A stretch of DNA of 64,000 nucleotides, taken from Gari tellinella (Eukaryota; Mollusca; Bivalvia; Cardiida; Psammobiidae). The notes below the pieces were generated by a model. That model did no database searches. It was not told where the DNA came from and saw only the letters and a list, made by a program, of their open reading frames with translations. Positions 10,449-20,218 of this stretch are shown piece after piece (position 1 is the first letter of the stretch; the number at the start of each line of letters is the position of its first letter). The position numbers and the translations under genes were made by a program. Where the stretch lies: positions 49,148,999-49,212,998 of the forward strand of contig OV277863.1 in NCBI GenBank assembly GCA_922989275.2, in the 5' to 3' direction.

Positions 10449-11527
10449 CAGTCGAGACTGTCTACAGCGACCTTCCGAGGGAGTTTGGAAAGAAGGTCAC
10501 TGTAGACAAACGGTCGCTATACACAAATTCCAAGTTTCCCCCCCCCCCCCCCCCCCCCCTGTAGCTATATTGATTCAAAAGGGAAAGAGGGGTTTACAGT
10601 GTATTACTATACAGGTAGCCATTGCAATATGTGTTAAAAAAGAAGAATGTGAATAAATCGTGATAAACTGCATTTGATTTGTCTTCATTACCTTAAACAG
10701 ACATCACAATTTAAATTTTACGTTTGCTTTCTTCATCATGATTGTTTCCGCAGAACGATACCGCTGGCCATCCATATTACACACCCAACGTATCACTAAT
10801 TTGTAAGCTTTGTGTGTTGACTCTTAATCACTGTTAACGGATTATAATAATTGCCAGTACACACTTGTTTGTATGCCTTTGAAGTTTGATTGCATATAAA
10901 AATCGAGCCTCGATCGTGGATTAACACCTCCATCATTCAAACTTTTTTCTTCGTCGGAAGGCTTCAAGCTGTGTAAACCGTTAACGCTTGCTATTATTTC
11001 AGTAAATGTTCACAACAAACCGCAAGCGAATAAACCAGCAAAATTCCATAATTAATGCGTATTATCGCGCAATCAAGAAAACATATGTTGAAGAAGCAAG
11101 GTCTACTGTGTAAACACTCTTGTAATTAGGTCAGACGGATATGCGACTTTTTCAGTAGCAGCTGATGTATGATTTTCTAGTGTTTGAGTCAATGAAGGCG
11201 GAGCTTAGTTTGATTGACAGCTGGTCATTGCCAGTAGACTGACCATTCTACCAGCGTAGTACCTACCCATACATGTCTAAGTAGCGGTTAACACGACGGT
11301 AGCGCTACAATACAAATTGTGTTTCTAAAAAAATGGCGGCCACTACGAAAGTTGCGAAAGTCCAAAACATTGTTTCGGGAGTTAAAAATCATGGTCGTTG
11401 TACGGATTTAGCAGTGATTCGTTGTATACAGAGCCTTTTCAGTGTAAAACGCATTTGGGGGGTATAAAAGGGTCGTTCAAGACAAAACGTCGTTGTACAC
11501 AAGGGGTCGCTAAGACAGTCTCGACTG
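10449..11527. mobile_element. pogo/Tigger-like TIR element (non-autonomous)
   Basis: CAGTCGAGACTGTC at 10449 is inverted exactly as GACAGTCTCGACTG ending 11527, with TA on both outer sides. Such CAG termini and TA duplication are typical of pogo/Tigger elements. It contains a 22-base C run at 10538-10559 and, near the right end, a short frame 11333-11467 starting MAATTKVAKVQN, possibly a remnant of a transposase start. Too short to be autonomous (1079 bp). Confidence 0.65.
10538..10559. repeat. Poly-C run, 22 bases
   Basis: Uninterrupted cytosines inside the pogo-like element. Length may be affected by sequencing. Confidence 0.8.
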
Positions 11528-11652
11528 TATTTGCAAGCAGTTTCAATCCCGAAAGGACACACCATAGTGCAATGTCTGATCTGGATCCAAACTGTTTGCC
11601 ATTTAAGTTGTCTTTAGGTGTCTTAATTAAAAATATATAAATATATTTTAAA

Positions 11653-11866
11653 TTAACCCTTAGCCTGCCAGTCACGACTATAGCTCCATATGCAAACAGC
11701 TTGGATCCGGATGAGACGCCGAGTAACTCGGCGTCTCATCCGGATCCAAGCTGTTTGACACTCGGACAACATTTTCAGCAATTTTGAGCAACTTTGAAGC
11801 ACTTTGAAACTTGAAGCAGACGAGAAATATAGCAGACGACAATTTATTTGGCGGGCTATGGGTTAA
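11653..11866 (+). mobile_element. TTAA-214 MITE, intact
   Basis: TTAA, then CCCTTAGCCTGCCA at the left and the inverse GGCGGGCTATGGG before TTAA at the right. The core hairpin is GCAAACAGCTTGGATCC ... GGATCCAAGCTGTTTG around GCCGAGTAACTCGGC. Copies at 18170-18383 (inverted) and 19001-19214 have exactly the same length and differ at only a few bases, implying recent movement. Confidence 0.8.
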
Positions 11867-12256
11867 CATATGATTCAGTTGACAATTTGAAAGCGGAGTA
11901 TATTATTGTGCAATTAAGCCTTGAAATATTGAGAGAGGACGGTCTTGTTCTGGATAGATTATGACCTCACCATTTACAATATAGCCGTCAAATTGTTTCC
12001 AGCATCTGAAGAATTCCTGTCAATTTTGATTGCAAATTCCAGTCAATACCGGTATAGGTATATATATGCGAGAGCACAGCAGAGAGAACTTTATGGAAAT
12101 TTGACCTCTGAGATTACATAATTGCTATTGGAAGTGCATACTGTAAAATTCCTAAATATTGGTACACCTTATAATGCCCATAGTTATTCTAAAAATTAAA
12201 CTACATGTAATTGCTTTTATCAAACATTAATTTGTCCAAAATGTGCAGACTGTGTG
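11867..12256. other. Non-coding, unrecognised
   Basis: No gene or known repeat seen. Confidence 0.4.
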
Positions 12257-12322
12257 GCAAACAGTGTAGACTCTGATCAGACTGCTCCTGATGGAGCAGT
12301 CTGATCAGTCTACACTGTTTGC
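12257..12322. repeat. Hairpin (GCAAACAGTGTAGAC type)
   Basis: GCAAACAGTGTAGACTCTGATCAGACTGCTCC-type arm with its inverse, loop of about 4 bases; written in two parts it is GCAAACAGTGTAGAC then TGATCAGACTGCTCC. Related hairpins lie at 23997-24065 and, with TTGGATCC in place of GTGTAGAC, inside the TTAA-214 family. Confidence 0.6.
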
Positions 12323-12944
12323 TCTGGCCTGTCTGTCTCAATACTTATGGTCATTATGGTACATTTGTTAATCCTGGAAATGGTATTGATTATTGAACCT
12401 GTTTACTATAGTAGATACTTGAGAAATGAGCTGAAATTTCAGTTCATTTCTTATATTTACATTATTATCGATTTGCTGTAATTTCTCATAATTTATGAAA
12501 TTAACATTTTATTAGTATGCATAGATGTTTAACCCATATTAGTTAGAGGTTGTTAACACGAATAATGTGTACCCTGAAAGGAACAGCCATTACTGCATTA
12601 CTGAAGCAATATGCAACTAAATGATTCGCGGAGAGCAGATCCATAAGCCAAAATAGAAGGTATGCACAAGCCCCGCCCTCTCGAAAAATCAAGTCTATAC
12701 AAGTTAAACGTCATTGTTTTCAGTGGGTTTGAATTGGGCGAATGTAAAAATTAGCTGTTGTGTTGTATATCTGGATCATTCCAGTTTGAACATCTTAGAT
12801 AATCATATGCGAACTATTAACTCTTTGCATGCTGGGTAATTATTTTGTTTGCAAAACCTGTTGTCTGTTATTGTTCTAAAAATGCAGGATGAAATAGTGC
12901 AGAGAGCTAATGTCTCTCATGAACCTACTCAGTCATTTGCTTAA

Positions 12945-13192
12945 ATAACCCATTACTGGGGCCAATAGCCTGTTTCTAGTTTTGAAGACAGATGACTTTA
13001 AAGCAGGTTAAAAGTAAAACAAAATGTGACTTAAGGTGCTTTCTGTGTGTTTTCAGCCTGCTTTAAGCTATAGCTTCCATCTGCTAGGAAATAGAAAATA
13101 TTTCATACAGTGCATATTCATGACTATACAAAGTTGAAACTATTTTCTTCAGTGGAGGAATTAAAATGCGTTTTAATGGAGTAATGGGTTAA
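12945..13192 (+). mobile_element. TTAA-250 MITE
   Basis: Left end AACCCATTACTGGGG, CCTGTTTCTAGTTTTGAAGA, palindromic core, and right end GGAGTAATGGG then TTAA at 13189. Confidence 0.7.
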
Positions 13193-14120
13193 TACAAACT
13201 GTAACAAGGCTTAACGGTATACTTAAATTGGCAAATAGCCAGTTGCTTTGCAGCCGTTTCAGTAATTCAGCTCAATGAGGCTCCTAGGCAGAAATATTTC
13301 AAGCGGCTCAAAAAATATTGGAAAAAGCTTGATTGAGATTTGTGCTGGGAGCTAGCTTCAGAGGGATGAAGGCTGAGAATTGATTGTGAGGAGTTAGAAT
13401 AGAGGAAAACCACTGAGCTTTGTTAAACTCTTAAATTAATCAATGTGTTCATAAAAGTTTTAGAGAGCTGTCTACAGTGAATTTGATTATACAGAAGGAA
13501 ATTGTTTCAGACTTTATTAATGTTAGTGGGTGGGGGCATTGGGGGCAGTTCATAAGTTTGCAGTGGGTGAATTTGTATTTTATACTTTTCTCCTGATAAT
13601 AGCACAGGGGACCGTCACAATAGAAGTCTGAACGCCATAAGAAAAAAAATTGTATAAACACTAGATATATAGATAAAGGGTTGACCTTCCAATTTCCGAA
13701 TTTTACCCCTCTCCCAAGTTATTCCTCTATCGATAATCGATCAAACAGCATATCCGGTAATGCTATTTGCCAATAAGTAGAATATAAAGTATAAACTTGG
13801 TAAATGCAAAGCGAAAAACTCCTAGATAAAACGGTTCTCAGATGCCACAAGGCAGAATCCCAAGAAACACCGACTATAACAGAAAGCGTTCAAATGAAGT
13901 CATGTAAAATGGCTGCTCAAAGCTAAACAAATGATTTGGAGACAATTTCATTTAATTGAACACAGTTTTCACAGTAAGTGTCAATGTTGCCCTTCCTGCT
14001 ATTGTATGAAGCCCTGATTCCGCCCTGGCAAGCATTCTAATAGCTGTATTAATGGGTAAGAGGGCGTTTGCGAGGTCGTTGCCTACCTGTCAAAATATGG
14101 GTGTTTCTTAGGGATTCTTC
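13193..14120. other. Non-coding, unrecognised
   Basis: No convincing exon, RNA or repeat family. Short frames here lack family resemblance and splice context. Confidence 0.4.
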
Positions 14121-14123
14121 CTT

Positions 14124-14352
14124 GTTATGCCCCCACACCACCGGTGGTGGGGGGCTATATAGGAATCACGTTGTCCGTCCGTGCTTCCGTCCGTCTGTCC
14201 GTGCTTACGGGAGGGTACTTACGTGGCTAAAATTCTTAGCCCCATATTTGAAAAACATTAACCTGGCCGTCTCTTGTAACATTAACCTGGCCATTTCTTG
14301 TGACATTAACCTGGTCAGTTGTGGGACATAGGGTTAGGGGTAGGGTTAGCCT
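14124..14352 (+). repeat. Tandem-core element left end, 24-bp tandem repeat, TTAGGG-like run
   Basis: TGCCCCCACACCACCGGTGG followed by its inverse and CCGTCCGT repeats is the left end of a type-F-like element. Next come three copies of a ~24-bp unit (ACATTAACCTGGCC...) at about 14262-14320 and a short GGGTTAGGGGTAGGGTTAG run at 14331-14349. No matching right end was found. Confidence 0.45.
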
Positions 14353-14504
14353 CCAGATCATTCTATAACAAAGTTAGAGCCAAGAGAAATTGAAACAAGA
14401 GAGCAAAGGAAATAGCCACAACACACAGGTTGTCGATGACCATCCGTCTGTCTATCGGTAAGGCTTTTTGCGTCACACTTCATAACTCTACCTCTGCGAA
14501 AATT

Positions 14505-14848
14505 TCAAGAACAGTTCAAGAAGTGTTCCTGAACTGTTCTGGAATTATGTTCAATAATTGTTCTTGAATTGTGCTTAAACAGTTCAAGAACTGTTCAGAA
14601 ACTGTTCTTAAACATTAAATGAGACAAATTTTTAAGAACTTTTTGTTCAAGAACAGTTCAAGAACCATTTGTTTAAGAACACTTCAAGAACTCTGTTCAT
14701 GAACAGTTCAAGAACTGTTATTTCAAGAACAGTTCTTGATTCATTAGGTTCAAGAACTGTTCTTGAACATGAGGAATTCAAGAACATTGTCTCATTTAAC
14801 GTTCAAGAACTGTTTACGCTCAGTTCTTGAAATGTTCAAGAACATTAT
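14505..14848. repeat. GTTCAAGAAC palindrome array 1
   Basis: Dense irregular repetition of GTTCAAGAAC, AAGAACAGTTC and GTTCTTGAAC in both orientations, with 8-25-bp spacers. The core TTCAAGAA is self-complementary, so the array has no strand. A second array is at 16815-17240. Confidence 0.75.
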
Positions 14849-14850
14849 TA

Positions 14851-14989
14851 GTTATACAGTTTCTTCCCAGGGTACTTAGGATTTATTCCCGGCTGAGGAA
14901 AATCATGTTGCCCGAGCCGTCAGGCGAGGGTTACATGATTTGACCAGCCGGGAATAAATCCTAAGTACCCTGGGAAGAAACTGTATAAC
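14851..14989. repeat. Perfect 45-bp inverted repeat (139-bp hairpin)
   Basis: 14851-14895 (starts GTTATACAGTTTCTTCCCAG) and 14945-14989 are exact inverse complements. The 49-bp spacer has its own inner stem (AATCATGT / ACATGATT) enclosing CCCGAGCCGTCAGGCGAGGG. A related short palindrome GTACCCTGT-CAGCTC-ACAGGGTAC lies at 15966-15989. Confidence 0.8.
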
Positions 14990-14991
14990 GA

Positions 14992-16054
14992 ATTTATTAT
15001 ACTGTCAAAGATTTTACGGTTAAAACGCTTTAAAATAATTATGTCCACTCCATCTGTCAATTTTCATAACGCAACACTAATCCCCCGTTGGGCACCCCAA
15101 AAACCACTATGTAGCTGACGTCACATCAATCTACGTCAGAATTTAGTATAGATGTCGTCATTATAGACCAGCTGATCGATACTTCAGTTGAGCTGAGACC
15201 ATTGTTTGGGAAATAAAGACAATACTCTGGATAATAAATGTGAAATTTAAATGGAATTGAAAAGGGAAATATTCAATTTTAATCGTAAGTGACCTCTTTT
15301 TATATTGTTTTACTGCTTTCTGTGAATGTATGCGATCGAATCGTTAGGATAAGGCGATTCAAAGACCTCTGACATGCCTGAAGATAAGTCTGCCTCGGTT
15401 AAACTGACACAATTTCTGTGTAACGTTGAGCCAGGTATTATACACTGACATCTGCGTAGATCTATAATAGGACGTGTATTGCCGCAACTCTAGACTTGCA
15501 TGTACTCAATCCTTGTTTACAGTTTTAGAAATTTTGACCCAGTTTTATTTTACCGAGGTCCGATGTATCAGTGCGTTACACTTTGCATCCAAAGGAACCA
15601 CAGAACTCTGTCGATAATAAGGGTAGAGCATCGATCCCAGGGGTTCTGCATCCGCCCCAGTCTCTCTCAGGCGTCCACTTAGCTAAAAGCTGGCAGAAAC
15701 GGACGTAAACAAAACATTGGTGACGGCACTTTGTCATCGGACCACGTCAAAATAGACGAAACAGATATTACAAATAACTAATTTTCAAAGACTGTTTTAT
15801 GTGTCAAACGAAAGTATAAAAAAAAAAATTCGTTTCCAAGTATATACTTTTACATCACAAACGTTTCTTCGTAGTAAAATTTGATAGTATTTTGTCGAGT
15901 CGAGTAGTCGGCCATCTTGTTTGTGCTGTAACGAAACATGAGGGGCCTTCAAGGGGAATGTCTATGTACCCTGTCAGCTCACAGGGTACTTAGTTTAAGT
16001 CCACGTTCCTCTGACCAATCAAAAGTGAGGAAATTTCTTTGCAGTATAATAAAT
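14992..16054. mobile_element. TIR element (~1.06 kb) with TTTATTATACTG ends
   Basis: ATTTATTATACTG(T)CAAAGA at the left is inverted at the right as TCTTTGCAGTATAATAAAT. The interior is CpG-richer than its surroundings. It includes a SINE-like fragment around 15560-15690 (GAACTCTGTCGATAATAAGG) that is related to 54110 and 61680. The target duplication is unclear and no transposase is seen. The 60-codon frame at 15500-15682 overlaps the SINE fragment and is not a gene. Confidence 0.5.
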
Positions 16055-16439
16055 ATCCTTCAATGTTCCTTAACATCATATTTCTAAATTAATACAAAGT
16101 CAAGTTAAAAACTATTAAGCTCAAATAAGAGAAATACTTTTAACTGTTTTCTAAACTGGCATTAGTACTTTGCTTGCAAAGGCATACAAATCATGTGTAA
16201 TAATACTTGTGTCATAGTAAACTACTAGTGGGTGGGATACCACATGCTTTTAGTTGTGTCATGTAAATATCAAAAATATATTATGCTCATGATAAAAATG
16301 TATAAATGTAAGTTATGTTACTTACCATAAACCTGTTTTCAGGAGTTTGAACTGGTTTGGAGTCTTTAATGTTTGCCATTTTCACATTTTAAAGTATAGA
16401 TAAACAGAAAACTTTAAATCTGTGACCTTGATTACTGTA

Positions 16440-16814
16440 TTATCAGGTGTCTTGGGTGTATCATAATATTCACTGTTTTGTGAAATTACAATTATAGCAC
16501 ATATTACAGATAGTCTGTCTTTCACACTTTTTGTCCAGAAAATATCTCTAATTCTTAGCTGATGCTAGGGAAATGAAATTTCATGTTTGGAAAGAACTTG
16601 ATCAGAGGAAGTGCCATTTGCAAGGGTCATAACTCTTGTATCAATATTTAGGGAGTTATTTCCCTTTGTCATTTGTTCTTAGCCTGCAGATAACTCAACT
16701 TCTACTGATGCTAATGGAATGAAATTTCATATATGAACAGAGTTTGATGAGAGAAAGTGCCATTTAAAAGGGTTATTACTAATTGGCATCAACATGTTTT
16801 GAGTTATTCCCCTT
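16440..16814 (+). repeat. Degenerate tandem units (GGGTCATAACTC type)
   Basis: Repeated segments with ATGAAATTTCATGTTTGGAA, GTGCCATTTGCAAGGGTCAT and GTTATTTCCCTTTGTCAT, about 125-180 bp apart. It continues after the palindrome array (17240-17335) and has relatives at 36115-36540. 16055-16440 shows nothing recognisable. Confidence 0.5.
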
Positions 16815-17240
16815 TGTCTGTTCTTGAACTGTTCTTAAAATGTTCTTTTATATAATCAAGAACACATTAAGAGCATTTTAAGAACACATCTGTTCTTGAA
16901 CTTTTTCTTAAAATGTTCTTAAATCTTGCCAAGAACACATTAAGAGCATTTTAAGAACACATCTGTTCTTGAACTGTCCTTAAAACGTTTTTAAATCTTG
17001 TCAAGAACACATTAAGAACATTTTAAGAACACTTTTGTTCTTGAACTACTCTTGAAACTGTTCTTGAACTTTTCAAGAACAGTTTAAGAACATAAGCAGT
17101 TCTTGACCTGTTCTTAAATAGTTCAAGAACAGTTTCAAGAACAGTTCAAGAACACAATACATTTTTAGTTAAGAACAGTTCAAGAACAGTTCTTGATGTT
17201 CTTGAACTGTTCAAGAACAGTTCTTAAAATCAAGAACTTG
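16815..17240. repeat. GTTCAAGAAC palindrome array 2
   Basis: Same motif as 14505-14848. It interrupts the degenerate tandem units, and the unit sequence resumes after it. Longer ~58-bp direct repeats (AATCTTGTCAAGAACACATT...) run at 16860-17040. Confidence 0.75.
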
Positions 17241-17350
17241 GTTTCGCAGAGGAAGTTCTACTGAAGCTTTTAAGATGAAACTTCATGAAAGGAAAGAGTA
17301 CAAGTGGAAGTGTATTGCACAAAGGTCATAACTCTTGCTCTGGTTTTTGA

Positions 17351-17581
17351 TGGGTAGATCGAGGAGTTGACGAAAACTGGGAGAAAGAGCGCGAGTCTGC
17401 AAAAGAAGAGGCACAAATTGAAAAACGAAAGTGGTCCCAGAAACAACTTGATAAATCAAAGCACAAAGTGATCTCTTACACCACAAGACGCATGGTTCAG
17501 CTATGTATCCCTGGGTTAAAATGGAAGCTATTTTGTTCCATATGTAGACAATTCCTAGCCTTTCTGACACTAAATCTACCC
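17351..17581 (+). CDS. Possible orphan exon or gene fragment, Glu/Lys-rich (weak)
   Basis: A 77-codon frame is open, ending at the TAG at 17582. Its first half, WVDRGVDENWEKERESAKEE and then AQIEKRKWSQKQLDKSKHKV, has the charge pattern and codon quality of a real coiled-coil coding stretch. The second half looks random. A pyrimidine-rich CTCTGGTTTTTGATGGGTAG just upstream could be an acceptor at 17356; no good donor follows. I do not recognise the family. It could be a captured exon fragment, a pseudogene piece or chance. Confidence 0.2.
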
Positions 17582-17659
17582 TAGTTATAAGAAGAAGAGA
17601 AAGTACAATACCTGTTGATTATTTTTTGAAGATAAAAAATAATGACCAGTGTTTGACAT

Positions 17660-18145
17660 AGCTTAATGTTTTTTGCATCCTGCAGGATGGGTACTGTTTA
17701 AAAGAATTTTTGCCCTCGCATGTGACTACACAAAGTAGGTTGAAAGGAAAGTCTAATGTTTCTTTCTGCTTTACTCTCAGCCTGTATTAAGCTACAATCG
17801 CCCTGGTTTATAAGAAATATTTATGTTGCATAGTCATGACTATATATGGTAGAACTATTTTCTGTAGTGGAGGAACTAATTTAACCCATTTCCCCATTAA
17901 TACGCCTTTTTACGCTTCTTATTTATTCTTTGACTTAAGAAAATAGTTCTAATTTATACAGTCATGAAAATGTATCATTAGAAATATTTTCTTTATTCTT
18001 TCAGATAATAGCTTAAAACAGGCTGAAAAGCAGAATGTGCTTTACTTTCAACCTGCTTTAAGCGGTCACTTGTCTTTAAAACTAGGAACAGGATATGGGG
18101 TAATGGGTTAAAGCATAAAAAGATGTATCATTGGAGTAAAGAGTT
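17660..18145 (+). mobile_element. TTAA-250 MITE split by a second TTAA-250 copy
   Basis: The outer copy runs from about 17660 to 17880 and resumes at 18112 (AGCATAAAAAGATGTATCA...). The inner copy, inverted, sits exactly between duplicated TTAA sites at 17881-17884 and 18108-18111. This shows that the family targets TTAA, including TTAA inside its own members. Confidence 0.65.
17881..18111 (-). mobile_element. TTAA-250 MITE nested in its own family
   Basis: Reverse-orientation copy from TTAACCCATTTCCCC to GGGGTAATGGGTTAA with a central deletion in one hairpin arm. Confidence 0.7.
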
Positions 18146-18169
18146 ATATGATTCTTGCAGATCTATGTC

Positions 18170-18383
18170 TTAACCCTTAGCCCGCCAAATAAATTGTTGT
18201 CTGCTATATTTCTCGTCTGCTTCAAGTTTCAAAGTGCTTCAAAGTTGCTCAAATTTGCTGAAAATGTTGTCCGAGTGTCAAACAGCTTGGATCCGGATGA
18301 GACGCCGAGTTACTCGGCGTCTCATCCGGATCCAAGCTGTTTGCATATGGAGCTATAGTCGTGAGTGGCAGGCTATGGGTTAA
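18170..18383 (-). mobile_element. TTAA-214 MITE abutting the Ig1 exon acceptor
   Basis: 214 bp from TTAA at 18170 to TTAA at 18380-18383, inverted relative to 11653. It ends 23 bases before the first base of the Ig1 exon (18407), so only ATGTTATGTTTTGTC and the CTTTTCTAG tract separate it from the exon. The branch point probably lies in or at the edge of the MITE. Confidence 0.8.
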
Positions 18384-18406
18384 ATGTTATGTTTTGTCTT
18401 TTCTAG

Positions 18407-18581
18407 CTCCTGGGATTGTGTTGGAACCTGAAATGAAAAATGGGAAACTGTCACAAGCAGAAGGGGATAGTTTTTCTGTATCATGCAAGTTAACGCCTGA
18501 AACACCAGATAAAGATTCGCCTGAAAATGTTTTTGCATGGTTTGATGCAAAAGGAGAAAAAGTGGTTGAACTGTCAAGTGG
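18407..18581 (+). CDS. Exon: first half of Ig domain 1 (NCAM/Fas2-like)
   Basis: 175 nt. The acceptor is TTTTGTCTTTTCTAG; the first two bases complete a codon begun upstream (phase 1). The donor is AGTGG|GTAAGT (phase 2). It encodes PGIVLEPEMKNGKLSQAEGD, then the B-strand Cys in SFSVSCKL and the core Trp in VFAWFDAKGEK. These are the hallmarks of the N-terminal sheet of an I-set Ig domain. A phase-1 5' boundary is usual before Ig modules and suggests that a signal-peptide exon precedes it. The GTG-started frame from 18361 is an intron read-through, not a start. Confidence 0.8.
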
Positions 18582-18583
18582 GT

Positions 18584-19000
18584 AAGTTAAACCTGTAGAA
18601 AGGCTCTTTATAAATCCCTCCCCCACCCACCCCATGAGGTTAACCCTTTCAACCCTTATATACAGCCCTCTGTAGAGATGATAGCTAGACGAAAAGTCCT
18701 ACTGCACTGACGCCCCACTACACTAACGTGCCATTTTTGGTCGAAAAGTCCCATTTTTAAAAATATATATATTACAACCATATTTGACAATTATTATTAG
18801 TTGATGCAAATGTTAGTGTTATTTCTAGCCACCTAAAAGGGGCAGGGTGCAGCAAAAAAGGGGCCGGGTGGCAACGCGATGGATGAGCACGAGAAAGGGC
18901 AGGTTGGAACCCAGGGCATTGCTACTATATTACACTATTTTATGCTCATTAATTTCATGTTACAATTGTAGTAAATTAATTTATTTTTAACTCTAACGTT
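18584..19000. other. Intron, no feature recognised
   Basis: Intron sequence after the Ig1a exon; no repeat family recognised apart from short AT runs. Confidence 0.4.
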
Positions 19001-19214
19001 TTAACCCTTAGCCTGCCATGCACGACTATAGCTCCATATGCAAACAGCTTGGATCCGGATGAGACGCCGAGTAACTCGGCGTCTCATCCAAATCCAAGCT
19101 GTTTGACACTCTGACAACATTTTCAGCAATTTTGAGCAACTTTGAAGCACTTTGAAACTTGAAGCAGACGAGAAATATAGCAGACGACAATTTATTTGGC
19201 GGGCTAAGGGTTAA
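19001..19214 (+). mobile_element. TTAA-214 MITE, intact
   Basis: TTAA-flanked, CCCTTAGCCTGCCA to GGCGGGCTAAGGG, 214 bp, with the same GCCGAGTAACTCGGC-centred hairpin as 11653 and 18170. It lies 618 bp from the inverted copy at 18170-18383, so the two flank the Ig1a exon as an inverted pair. Confidence 0.8.
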
Positions 19215-20218
19215 GAGTTAATTTAATTGTTTCACCCATTTTCCTTTTATTTTACAATAAATGAATAATTTATAAGCTAGATGTAAAAACTTATCAATAG
19301 CCAATTATGAATAAAAGGCATCAGGGCTTGGCTGGGAATTGACTTGGTCAAGTCAAGTTCTATAGTACTGTACTGTATACTTTTCCTACACTTGCAGCTA
19401 AGATTTCCCTCCTTCTGACTCATTTCCTCTCTAAAAAGGAACTTACTATTAAAAATTAAGTCAACATAGATTTAGATCTAGAGTCTAGTATTGTAAAATG
19501 GAATGCTAAGTTTAAATTTTCTGAAAAATAAGTGAATAAATAGAATAATCTTTTATCCATATTATGGTTATACTCATTCAAACTTAGAGTAGATTTAATT
19601 TATCTTTTAAAACTAGGTCCAGTATATCTAAACTGAATTAAATATTTGATATTACATAAAATTGCATTTAATTGTCACAAGCAGGATTGTAAATTTTTAG
19701 TGTCTCTAAACAGTGAAATTTAGAAATTAATTCATTTCGAATCACTGCCCAAAAAGGAAAAAAACACAAACTTATTATTTGTTTCTTACACAAATCAAAA
19801 TGTTGTCTTGAAAATTCTAATATAAAAATATATTTTCATCAAAGTTGCTTTGAACCTGTCACTTTGCATAAGTTTTCCGCGAATCCGATATGTGAATTCT
19901 TCCCCCCCACCCCTCCCACCATCGTCAATTTATTCTCTCAGTTCCCGGGCGAAATCGGTAGAAAGTCAACACAATAGTGAGATTTCTTTTAAACAGTATT
20001 CAAATTATGGTCAATTATACATATTCCGTTGTGTCCTGACTCAGTATAAACTTTGTTAGAATTTGCCTGAATGTTATCATAGTGCTATAACGCATCGAAA
20101 TTTCTACCGCGAAAACTAATTGCAAATCAATTTTACGAGTGTAAATTATTGCAAAATCAAACTTAATTTACATTTACACAAATCGTGTGTAAAATTTAAT
20201 AATTTAGATCCAATTTTT
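19215..20218. other. AT-rich intron, no feature recognised
   Basis: Long AT-rich stretch; the frame at 19850-20059 shows no family resemblance or splice context. Confidence 0.45.

Noticed and set aside
14331..14349. Telomere-like TTAGGG run
   Set aside because: Only two or three imperfect units, inside a decayed element; too short for an interstitial telomere claim.
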